Of a stretch of DNA of 53,430 nt, positions 43,908-51,691 are shown in pieces. Below the pieces are notes generated by a model. It did not search any database. It saw only the letters and a list, made by a program, of their open reading frames with translations, and had not been told where the DNA came from. The DNA is taken from the NCBI GenBank assembly GCA_021796835.1, contig JAKABO010000014.1:1-53430 (forward strand), given 5' to 3'. Positions within the stretch are counted from its first letter, which is position 1, and each line of letters starts with the position of its first letter. Position numbers and translations under genes: made by a program. Source of the stretch: Pseudomonadota bacterium. Its GTDB lineage: Bacteria > Pseudomonadota > Gammaproteobacteria > Burkholderiales > Ferrovaceae.

Positions 43908-44642
43908 ATGAAAAAAGTGGTCATCAATGTCAATCCGACCGAAGCACTGCGTCAGCAAAAACTCCTGCAGGGTCTGGATGAGGCGTTGCTCAAGCAACTG
44001 GAAGGTCACGTTCGCTTCCAGTATGTGCCTGATCGTCAGATGGCCCTGCGCCAGGGAACGGAGGGCGATGCCCTGCTTCTGGTCATTTCCGGGCGGTTGC
44101 AGGTGATTTCCTTTTCCGAGGATGGACGCGAGGTTGGCTGGAGTTTTCTGGAAGCGGGGGATTTTTATGGCGAGGTGGCGGTGATCGATGCCCAACCCCG
44201 CATGGCATCGGTGGTGGCCCTGACCGAGATGACCGTGGTGGGATATTTGCCCCGCACCATCGCCAATGAACTGATGACCCGCCACCCCAAGGTGGCCGAG
44301 CGGGTCCTGCAGCACCTGTGCAAGATGATCAGGGATGCCAACCGCTTGCGTGCGGCCTTGAGTGCCGCCAGTGCCCATGCCCGTATCTTCTCGGTCCTGA
44401 ACAGCACACTGGTGCATGGTGCGGGATCCGGGCAGACGGTGATCGAAAACATGCCCACCCAGCAAGCCCTGGCCATGATGGCCAATGTCAGTCGTGAAAG
44501 CGTGTCGCGGGCCCTGCAACTACTGATTCGCCTGGGTGTGGTGGAAAAGGACCGGCGTCGTTTGATCGTGCTGCAGCCGCAACGCCTGGAGACGCTGGCG
44601 ACGGGGCAGGAGAGTGTGCCTGAAATGACTCCGGAACCCTGA
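43908..44642 (+). CDS. Crp/Fnr-family transcription regulator with intact cyclic-nucleotide pocket
   Basis: 244 residues. The N-terminal cyclic-nucleotide-binding domain carries a complete phosphate-binding cassette, GEVAVIDAQPRMASVVA (about residues 87-103), which matches the GE...PRxA(S/T)V pattern of cAMP binders. The C-terminal winged helix has the recognition sequence VSRESVSRALQLL, keeping Arg, Glu and Arg at the positions that read TGTGA in CRP. No FNR-type cysteine cluster. It could therefore recognise the TGTGA-N6-TCACA sites found in this window. The nearest ribosome-binding site, AGGGAGG, is 12 nt from the ATG. Confidence 0.92.
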   Translation: MKKVVINVNPTEALRQQKLLQGLDEALLKQLEGHVRFQYVPDRQMALRQGTEGDALLLVISGRLQVISFSEDGREVGWSFLEAGDFYGEVAVIDAQPRMASVVALTEMTVVGYLPRTIANELMTRHPKVAERVLQHLCKMIRDANRLRAALSAASAHARIFSVLNSTLVHGAGSGQTVIENMPTQQALAMMANVSRESVSRALQLLIRLGVVEKDRRRLIVLQPQRLETLATGQESVPEMTPEP

Positions 44643-44646
44643 AGCT

Positions 44647-45732
44647 ATGGGGCAAGTCTCGGCAATTCTGGTGAACTATTTCAGCGCCGATTTGATCATC
44701 CGGGCGGTGCATTCCCTGTGTGACCAGAAAGTGGACAGCGAAATCCTGGTGGTGGACAACAGTCTTGATTCCCGGGAGGCAGAACGGCTCAGGACCGGGA
44801 TACCGGAATTCGTCAAACTGCGCATCAATACCACCAATACGGGGTTCGGTGGGGCATGCAACCAGGCCTATGCCGAGGCTTCGGGCGAGTCGATCCTGTT
44901 GCTCAACCCGGACGCCTACTTGCTACCGGACGCCCTTGGGGCGCTGGAGCAGGCGCTGCAGGGCGACGAGAGGGTGGCGGCGGTGGGACCGCGAACCTTT
45001 TGGGATGCCGAGCAGCAGTTTTTGATGCCACCCAGTACCTTTCCCTCTCTGGCAGATTACTGCGGCAGTTGTTTGGCGCGCAGCAGTCCGTTCTTTTTTC
45101 GCTGGCGTTCCCGCCATTTCAGCCATTGGGCCTGCCGTTACTGGAGCAGTGATGCGCCCTTGTCGGTGCCTGCATTGTCGGGCGGCCATGTACTGCTTAA
45201 GCGTGCCGCCCTCGAAAAAGTGGGCGGATTGTTCGATGAACGATTTTTTCTCTACTGGGAAGATTCTGACCTGATGCAACGCCTGCGTGCCGCAGGGTAT
45301 GATTTGCGCATGATCCCCACCGCCCGCGCTGTCCACGAATACACCCATTCCCCCGAAAAGAGTCGGCGTATCGCAGAAGGTTGGCTAACCTACTACCACA
45401 AGCATCTGGCCGCCCATCCTCTGGTACGCTGGCTGGATCGAGAACGGTGTATACCGGCACCAGACAAAGTCTCTGCACGGGCAGCCTTGGGGGGCTCCCG
45501 TCAGGACAACGGCGATCTGGTATTTGCGGTTCCTGCGCCATGGCAAGGATCGTGGCTGTTGGAGCTCAGCGTTAATGGCGATTTTGTCCCTGCCATTGGT
45601 CATTGGGGGGCGGGTGAGAGGGCGCTACTACCCCTGGCGTTGCAGGAACGCCTGGCGGGACAGGCCCTTCATGTCCGTCTGTCCGCGCCGGGTCACTCCG
45701 GGCAGGGCCAGTATTGGCAGAGCGGGTCCTGA
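44647..45732 (+). CDS. GT2-family glycosyltransferase
   Basis: 361 residues. GT-A motifs: SAILVNYFSADLII, EILVVDNSLDSREA, NTGFGGACNQAYAEA, LLLNPDAYLLPDALG, GGHVLLKRAALEKVGGLFDE and FLYWEDSDLMQRLRAAG (ED base). It lies far from the main polysaccharide operon, between the CRP-like regulator (5 nt away) and a PIG-L fusion whose ATG follows its stop immediately. The three genes probably form one unit, perhaps building or decorating a surface glycan. Confidence 0.9.
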   Translation: MGQVSAILVNYFSADLIIRAVHSLCDQKVDSEILVVDNSLDSREAERLRTGIPEFVKLRINTTNTGFGGACNQAYAEASGESILLLNPDAYLLPDALGALEQALQGDERVAAVGPRTFWDAEQQFLMPPSTFPSLADYCGSCLARSSPFFFRWRSRHFSHWACRYWSSDAPLSVPALSGGHVLLKRAALEKVGGLFDERFFLYWEDSDLMQRLRAAGYDLRMIPTARAVHEYTHSPEKSRRIAEGWLTYYHKHLAAHPLVRWLDRERCIPAPDKVSARAALGGSRQDNGDLVFAVPAPWQGSWLLELSVNGDFVPAIGHWGAGERALLPLALQERLAGQALHVRLSAPGHSGQGQYWQSGS

Positions 45733-47673
45733 ATGGAACATTTTTTTATCCCCTACCAAGCCGTCTCGAGTCTGCCTGGCCATGGGGTGGCCGTCCTTGC
45801 GCCCCATGCAGACGATGAGGTGTTGGGGTGCGGCGGTGCGCTCGCAGGTTTTGTGGCCCAGGGTCGACCCATTCATGTGGCGGTGGCTTGCGATGACCGT
45901 GACGCACAAGCCACCGTTCTCCGTCACGCCGAATCGGAAGCGGCGGCACGGGTGATCGGCTATCCCGCGCCGTTCTTCTGGGGGATCCCTGATGGGCAAT
46001 TGCGTCAGACACGGAATCTGAGCGATAAAATCCGCACCTGGCTGGTGGAAATCGATGCGGATCTGGTGCTGGTGACCTCTTGTTGGGAAATGCACCCGGA
46101 TCACCGGGCCCTGGCGGAGGCAGCCATTGCTGCCGTGGTGGCTTTGAACGGACAGGTCCGGATCGCTTTTTACGAAGTGGGTCAACCTCTGTTGCCCAAT
46201 ACCCTGCTCGATATTACGCCCTGGCTCGACCTCAAGCAGCGCGCCATGGCCTGCTTTCAGTCACAACTGGCGCGTCAGCCCTATGACGACCACATCACGG
46301 CCCTCAACCGGTATCGTACTTATACGCTGCCCAGAACAGTGCGGGCAGCGGAAGCCTACCGGGTGCTGACGGCAGAAGAACTCATCACGGAGGGGCTGGA
46401 CCGGGAGCCCAAAGCCTTGTCCCAGGCGCTTTACCAGGCCATACAGGAACGGATGCGACGGCAATCTGGCCAGGCGCAGGATCATCAGGAGCATCTTGCA
46501 GCAGTCCTGAACAGCACCAGTTGGCGTCTGACCGCCCCGCTGCGTTGGGTGGGTCATCTGCTCAAGGGAAACTGGGGGATCGTGCGCGATGTCTTCAAAG
46601 ACCGCTTGCCCCCTCTTTTTCGGAAGCCGCCTCGCACCCCGTCCAAAACCCTGGGGATTCGGCAACAGCAGACCCCCGGCAGTAGCGTGGACCCCCTGGT
46701 CCCTGCGCCGGCCACGGGAGAGGATCGCTGGAAAATCGAAACCCTGCCCGAAGCCCGTTCGGTCGAGATGGCTCCCCTTTATCAGAGCGTGTTTGGCCAC
46801 CCTCTGGCTTCCGATTTTCGTGAATGGAAATACGGTCAGGGGCGGGGGCGGGTATTTGCCGCCTGGAACCAGGCAGGAAAAATGGTGGCCCATTACGGCG
46901 GTTTGGTGCGCACGGTCAGTTATTTTGGAACACCCGTGGAAACCTGTCAGGTGGGTGATGTCATGGTGGACCCGGCGGAACGTGGGGTACTGACTCGGCG
47001 GGGAGTTTTCTTCCGCATGACCCAGGCGTTTTATGAGTCTCAGGATTCTCAGGCGCGCCAGGCGGCCTTTGGTTTCCCCAATCAGCGCGCTTTCCGGGTA
47101 GGACAACGGCTGGGTTTTTACAGCAGCGCGGGCAAGATCTATTTGCGTACCTGGCAGGCCGTATCTGGCGCTTCCTGTCCTGACGTCCATCCTTTATGGG
47201 ATATTCCCGATGGGGAGGCCATTGCCCGGGAACTGTGGCACCAGATGCAGGAGAAAATCCGGCACCTGGTGCTGGTTCAACGGGATGCCGGGTATCTCGA
47301 CTACCGTTATCGCCAGCGCCCTGACGGTCACTATGGCGTCTTTTTGGTCGGGGCGGCACGGCCGGAGCGGGCCCAGGCCATCGTGGTGGTCAAACCACGG
47401 GGAGCGGTGCTGGACTGGATGGATTTTGTCGGTATCCCGGCCAATGCCGGATTGGCGCTATCGGCGGTCAAGGCACTGGCGATCCGGGCGGGGTTGGGTC
47501 AGGTACAGGCCTGGCTGACCCAACCCATGCTCGACGCTTTTGACGATGGAACGGCGGTGACTCAGGAAACGGATGTGGAGGTGGCCCAATGGGATTGCGG
47601 CGAATCCCGCGGGGGATCCGCGCGGACCCAGGGGCGCTGGTGGGCCATGTATGGGGATACGGATTTTCTTTAG
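45733..47673 (+). CDS. PIG-L deacetylase fused to a GNAT-type acyltransferase
   Basis: 646 residues. The N-terminal domain (about 18-230) is a zinc-dependent LmbE/PIG-L deacetylase: PHADDEVLGCGGAL (about 24-37) and EMHPDHRALAEAA (about 119-131). A linker includes NSTSWRLTAPLRWV, a motif seen next to many glycosyltransferases. The C-terminal half (about 340-620) has a GNAT pattern: REWKYGQGRGRVFAAW, GDVMVDPAERGVLTRRG and GFPNQRAFRVGQRLGFY. Together the two domains could remove an acetyl group from an amino sugar and replace it with another acyl group. Confidence 0.85.
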   Translation: MEHFFIPYQAVSSLPGHGVAVLAPHADDEVLGCGGALAGFVAQGRPIHVAVACDDRDAQATVLRHAESEAAARVIGYPAPFFWGIPDGQLRQTRNLSDKIRTWLVEIDADLVLVTSCWEMHPDHRALAEAAIAAVVALNGQVRIAFYEVGQPLLPNTLLDITPWLDLKQRAMACFQSQLARQPYDDHITALNRYRTYTLPRTVRAAEAYRVLTAEELITEGLDREPKALSQALYQAIQERMRRQSGQAQDHQEHLAAVLNSTSWRLTAPLRWVGHLLKGNWGIVRDVFKDRLPPLFRKPPRTPSKTLGIRQQQTPGSSVDPLVPAPATGEDRWKIETLPEARSVEMAPLYQSVFGHPLASDFREWKYGQGRGRVFAAWNQAGKMVAHYGGLVRTVSYFGTPVETCQVGDVMVDPAERGVLTRRGVFFRMTQAFYESQDSQARQAAFGFPNQRAFRVGQRLGFYSSAGKIYLRTWQAVSGASCPDVHPLWDIPDGEAIARELWHQMQEKIRHLVLVQRDAGYLDYRYRQRPDGHYGVFLVGAARPERAQAIVVVKPRGAVLDWMDFVGIPANAGLALSAVKALAIRAGLGQVQAWLTQPMLDAFDDGTAVTQETDVEVAQWDCGESRGGSARTQGRWWAMYGDTDFL

Positions 47674-47697
47674 CGAGGGAATTTGCGGGGGGCCACG

Positions 47698-48393
47698 CTA
47701 ATCCTCCTGTTTCTCTCCGCTGGCCAGTTTTTCCAGTTTGGCCTGATCGACCCTCAGTTCATCGCCCTGGCGGGTCAGTACCCCCTGGGCTTGCAGCACC
47801 TGAAACGTTCGGGTCACGGTTTCGCGGGTGAGGTTGACCATGATGGCCAGTTCCTGATGGGTCGGGGCCTTGATGATCACCTGTTGGGGGGGCTGGCCCG
47901 GGGCCACGTTGATCATGATCTGGAGTTGGGCGCAAATTCGATGGAGCGGATTGGTGACGGACAGGATCTGGCGCTGGCTGAGTTGATGACGGACACGTTG
48001 GGCCAGTCGTCGGCTCAGGGCTTCAGCCAGTTGGGGACTGGAAAACAGGATGGGACGTATCTCGTTGCCCGGTAACAGCACCACCCGGGCACGTCCGGTG
48101 GCAATCACGAATTCGGGTTGGGAACCCCCATCGATGAGGGACAGTTCGCCGAAATAGTCCCCTTCCTCGATGAAATAAAGCCCGACTTCACGGCCATCCA
48201 ACGTAAAATCGATGGCCTGGAGCCGTCCTTCCATGAGAAAACACAGAAAGGGCACGGGTGGGCCCTTGGTCAGAACCATTTCGCGTTTGGCAAAGTCGCG
48301 CAGGGTGGCCAGTGGGGCAATCTGTTCCAAGGCTTCGGCGGACAGCAATCTGAGCAGGGAAAACTGTTGCAGGAGCAGGGTATGGGCACTCAT
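47698..48393 (-). CDS. Crp/Fnr-family transcription regulator, degenerate effector pocket
   Basis: 231 residues. The sensor domain has GELSLIDGGSQPEFVIAT (about residues 74-91), where the phosphate-binding Pro-Arg of cAMP receptors is replaced by Ser-Gln, so it probably does not bind cAMP. The winged helix retains the CRP-like recognition sequence LTRETVTRTFQVL (Arg, Glu, Arg). It is divergent from the FecR operon. A perfect TATAAT on the minus strand (48407-48402) places the start of transcription within a few bases of the ATG. Confidence 0.88.
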   Translation of the reverse strand: MSAHTLLLQQFSLLRLLSAEALEQIAPLATLRDFAKREMVLTKGPPVPFLCFLMEGRLQAIDFTLDGREVGLYFIEEGDYFGELSLIDGGSQPEFVIATGRARVVLLPGNEIRPILFSSPQLAEALSRRLAQRVRHQLSQRQILSVTNPLHRICAQLQIMINVAPGQPPQQVIIKAPTHQELAIMVNLTRETVTRTFQVLQAQGVLTRQGDELRVDQAKLEKLASGEKQED

Positions 48394-48414
48394 GGACGGA
48401 CATTATAAGGGGGA

Positions 48415-48430
48415 TGTGACTGGGCGCACA
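48415..48430. promoter_or_regulatory. CRP-like site (one mismatch) between the regulator and FecR genes
   Basis: TGTGACTGGGCGCACA is TGTGA-N6-TCACA with one mismatch in the right half. It covers the presumed -35 region of the minus-strand regulator gene, so autorepression is possible. For the FecR operon, TAGGAT (48452-48457) is at the class II distance, but the resulting transcript would start next to the first ATG (48465); the next in-frame Met (48486) may then be the real start. Confidence 0.4.
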
Positions 48431-48464
48431 GATCAGGGCGGGGAAATCTTTTAGGATAGCGGCT

Positions 48465-49727
48465 ATGATTACGTTGATTCGTCTGATGATGGGGTTTCTG
48501 TGCCTGCTGGTTTTGCCAGGCTGGGCGGAGTCCGCGCCTGCCTCGACCGCGGTGGGGCAGGTGACCCTGACCATCGGTGCCAGCCAGGTGGTGCGCGCGG
48601 GGCAGGTTTCCCCCCTGGTTCGAGGCAGCACCATTCAGGTGGGAGACCGGATAGAAACCAGCGCCAGTGGTCATGTCCATATCCGTTTTGTGGATCAGGC
48701 GCGGGTCAGTGTGCGTCCCAATTCGGTGTTGGTGGTTCAGACCTATCACTTCGATCCCGTCGATCCCACCCAGAATGCCGTCAAGTTTCAGTTGGAGCAG
48801 GGCGTGGTCCGCGCCATTTCCGGGGAGGCGGCCCATCAGGCCAGGGATCGTTTTCGTCTGAACACGCCGCTGGTGGCCATTGGCGTGCGCGGGACGGATT
48901 TCACCACCCAGGCCGGTCCCCTCGGTTCGGCGGTGGTGGTCAATCAGGGGGCGATCGTGCTGACTCCCTTGGGCAAGGGGTGCTCGGCCAGTGCCCTGGG
49001 ACCCTGCGAAGGGGCACGGGCACGGGTACTGTCCGCCAGTATGGGGAGTACGGCACTGGTATACCGCGCCAACATGAGCGAGCCCAGTTTCCAGCCGCTC
49101 AACTCCCTCAAGGGGACGGACCACATTACGCCGATCTTGCAGCAGGAACAACAGGGGGCTGCGGAAAGTTCGGAGGTGGTGGCAGACAGTAAGGAACCGG
49201 GATCCGTCATGAGTCTGCTTCCCCAGAGGTCCGGTCTGGTGTGGGGGCGTTGGCAGACCACTGCAGTGCCGGGGGATGACCTGACCGTACCCTTTCTGGA
49301 GGCCCTGCGCGGCAACCAGGTGACGGTGGGAGACGGATATTACTTTCTGTTCCGGAATACGGGCGTTCCCCAATTGCTGGGGGGGGTGACGGGCGTGGCC
49401 CAATTCGGTCTGCAGGGGGGGGCGGCCAGTTATCGCAGTCCTGGCAATGTGTACAGCGCGGCTTCACTGCAGGGTGGAACCCTCGGGATTGATTTCACCC
49501 ACGATACCTTTGCCACCACCTTGTCCGTCAATTCTTCGGTGACCGGCCTTCAAACCTTTTCCTCGACCGGAACCCTCAACCCGACCACGGGGATTTTCAT
49601 CAACGGGGCGGGCAGTCCCCGCACGGCTGGCGCAGTCTCCCTCGATACCCTGCAAGCCGGTTACCTGTTCAACAAACCCCTGACCAACGGGGGAGCCCTG
49701 CTGGGCGCCACCCTATGGGGGCGATGA
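48465..49727 (+). CDS. FecR-domain protein with signal peptide
   Basis: 420 residues. A signal peptide (about 1-24, ending PGWAESA) precedes a FecR-type domain (about 30-165): GSTIQVGDRIETSASGHVHI, then RPNSVLVVQTYHF and TPLVAIGVRGTDFTT. The C-terminal half (about 245-420) is glycine- and Ser/Thr-rich with alternating strands (GYYFLFRNTG, GGVTGVAQFGL), suggesting a small beta-barrel. It probably acts in the periplasm or at the outer membrane. Its stop overlaps the start of the cyclase gene. Confidence 0.85.
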   Translation: MITLIRLMMGFLCLLVLPGWAESAPASTAVGQVTLTIGASQVVRAGQVSPLVRGSTIQVGDRIETSASGHVHIRFVDQARVSVRPNSVLVVQTYHFDPVDPTQNAVKFQLEQGVVRAISGEAAHQARDRFRLNTPLVAIGVRGTDFTTQAGPLGSAVVVNQGAIVLTPLGKGCSASALGPCEGARARVLSASMGSTALVYRANMSEPSFQPLNSLKGTDHITPILQQEQQGAAESSEVVADSKEPGSVMSLLPQRSGLVWGRWQTTAVPGDDLTVPFLEALRGNQVTVGDGYYFLFRNTGVPQLLGGVTGVAQFGLQGGAASYRSPGNVYSAASLQGGTLGIDFTHDTFATTLSVNSSVTGLQTFSSTGTLNPTTGIFINGAGSPRTAGAVSLDTLQAGYLFNKPLTNGGALLGATLWGR

Positions 49728-51691
49728 TGAACCGGGTCTACTCCAACTGGATAGAGCATCCCTGGCGTCTGCGGTTCCTGGCCCTGGGGCTGGCGGCCTG
49801 TGTGACCGTCATGGTGACGCTGCTGTGGCGTGCGCCCCTGCACCAATGGGATGAACGCACGGGAAGTGCGGTCTGGTCCTGGGGGAGGGAGGCGCAGGAG
49901 CGGCGCGTGGTGGTGGTGGATATCGATGAAAAAAGTGTCCAGGCCCTGGGACCCTGGCCCTGGCCCCGGGAGCGCACGGCACTTCTGCTGCAGCGTCTGG
50001 ACCAGGCGGGCGTCAGCCTCAAGTTGCTCGATATTCTCTTCGATACGCCCCGACCGGGGGATGATGCCCTGCGCCATGCCTTGGCCAGTCCCGTTCCTAC
50101 CGTGACGGGGGAACTCTTTGCCCTGAGTGGGAACCCGGGACGCTATCAGACGGGGGTACTGGCGGGTGCCTTGCCCGGCGCGGGGTGCCCCATCGCGTCC
50201 CTGCCAGCTGAAGGTTATCTGGCGCCCGCCGCAGGTCTGCTGTCGGCTACGGCGCTGGCGGGACATATCACCCCGATTCTGGACCCGGATGGGTCCGTCC
50301 GGCAGGTGCCGGGTCTGCTGTGTCATCAGGGTAAAAGTTATCTTTCCTTGCCGCTGGCCGGGGCATGGGCGGCGCTTCAGGATACTTCTGTGCCGCATTT
50401 GCAGGCTGGGCAAAAACTTGGCGACCCGGCGTGGTGGTTGACCCTGGGTGATTGGCGCATGCCCCTGGATGAGCAGGGCCGCTACCGGGTCTCTTATCAG
50501 GTGCCACGTTCGGGTTGGGTATCCGTATCGGCGGTGGATGTGCTGGAGGGAAAAGTGCCTGGAGCGTTGCTCCGGGGGGCTTGGGCCTTGGTGGGAGCCA
50601 CCGCCTTTGGTGCGGGAGACGCTGTGCCCACGCCCCAGGGCGGGGCAGTGGGTGGGGTAGAAGTCCATGCCCAAACACTGGCGGCTTTGCTCGATGACCG
50701 CACCCCCTATACGCCGCCGCGTTTGGCCAGCCTTTGGCCGTGGTGTGCGGGGTTGCTGATTTCCCTTGGATTGCTCGGGGTACTGGCCAAGACCCGGCGC
50801 AGTGTGGGACTGGGGTTGGTATTGGCCGGGGGCTCAAGTCTGGCCCTGCTGTATGGTCTCCATGGCTGGCTGTTGCTGTCCTGGCACTGGTGGCTGAACT
50901 GGACGATTCCAGCGCTTTATACCGTGCTGGCCACCCTGTGGTTGACCGGGTTTGAGTTGGTGCGGGTGCACGTGGAACGGGAACGCCTCTATCACCACCT
51001 CGCCAGTTACCTGCCGGCGGCCGTTGCCCGGGAAGTCGCCTGTCAGGGACCTTCTGCCCAGGTTCAGGCCCTGCGCCGGGAAGCCACGGTGCTGTTTGTG
51101 GATCTGCGCAATTTTTCAGCCTACTGCGAAGGACGACCGCCAGAAGAGACGGCAACTTTGCTGCATCTCTTTTATACTACGGCCACGCGTGTGGTGGAGG
51201 AGTACGGGGGTGTGGTTGAACAGATGGTTGGCGATGGGCTGATGGCGGTATGGAATGGTTCAGAACCTTGTGCCGATCATGGCCGTCAGGGGTTGGCGGC
51301 GGCAAAGGATTTATGGGATGCTTTGGGGGCACAACTGCCACACCTGTCCAGCCAGCGTATGCCGCCACTGGATATCGGCATGGGGATGGAAGCAGGGACG
51401 GTATTGATCGGTTCCTTTGGTCCTGCCCAACGCCGGGTTCATACGGTACTGGGCGAGACGGTGTCGGTGGCGGCAGCTTTACAGGCTATGACGGGCGAGT
51501 TGGCGTATCCGGTTCTGCTGGGTCCCCAGTTGGTGGCTCTTGCTCAACCCGAGGGAGTGCAGGCATTGGGACAGTTTTTACTGCCGGGAATGGCTCGCCC
51601 ACGGGTGTTGCATGCCCTGTCTGTCCCCATGGATTCCCGACGCTTGCATCTGGTATACGAAGCCGAGGACCGGCAACAGGCCACGGCTTGA
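49724..51691 (+). CDS. CHASE2-domain class III nucleotidyl cyclase-like protein, catalytically degenerate
   Basis: 655 residues from ATG 49724 (or 49727). A first membrane helix (about 18-36) is followed by a periplasmic CHASE2 domain (about 45-330: VVVVDIDEKSVQALGPWPWP, LKLLDILFD), then three helices (about 340-415) and a class III cyclase domain (about 445-630). Both metal-binding aspartates remain (LFVDLRNFS, D460; VGDGLMAV, D504). The transition-state pair Asn/Arg is replaced by Ser581 and Ala585 (ETVSVAAALQ), and the base-reading Lys and Asp by Gln (VEQMVGD) and Val (RVHTVLG). Catalysis by the standard mechanism looks unlikely. It lies between FecR and the TPR-barrel gene with overlaps on both sides. 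Confidence 0.88.
   Translation: MMNRVYSNWIEHPWRLRFLALGLAACVTVMVTLLWRAPLHQWDERTGSAVWSWGREAQERRVVVVDIDEKSVQALGPWPWPRERTALLLQRLDQAGVSLKLLDILFDTPRPGDDALRHALASPVPTVTGELFALSGNPGRYQTGVLAGALPGAGCPIASLPAEGYLAPAAGLLSATALAGHITPILDPDGSVRQVPGLLCHQGKSYLSLPLAGAWAALQDTSVPHLQAGQKLGDPAWWLTLGDWRMPLDEQGRYRVSYQVPRSGWVSVSAVDVLEGKVPGALLRGAWALVGATAFGAGDAVPTPQGGAVGGVEVHAQTLAALLDDRTPYTPPRLASLWPWCAGLLISLGLLGVLAKTRRSVGLGLVLAGGSSLALLYGLHGWLLLSWHWWLNWTIPALYTVLATLWLTGFELVRVHVERERLYHHLASYLPAAVAREVACQGPSAQVQALRREATVLFVDLRNFSAYCEGRPPEETATLLHLFYTTATRVVEEYGGVVEQMVGDGLMAVWNGSEPCADHGRQGLAAAKDLWDALGAQLPHLSSQRMPPLDIGMGMEAGTVLIGSFGPAQRRVHTVLGETVSVAAALQAMTGELAYPVLLGPQLVALAQPEGVQALGQFLLPGMARPRVLHALSVPMDSRRLHLVYEAEDRQQATA

Noticed and set aside
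51250-51687. 590-residue version of the TPR-barrel protein
   Set aside because: The upstream part is out of frame within the cyclase domain; starting at TTG 51688 exposes a clean signal peptide.
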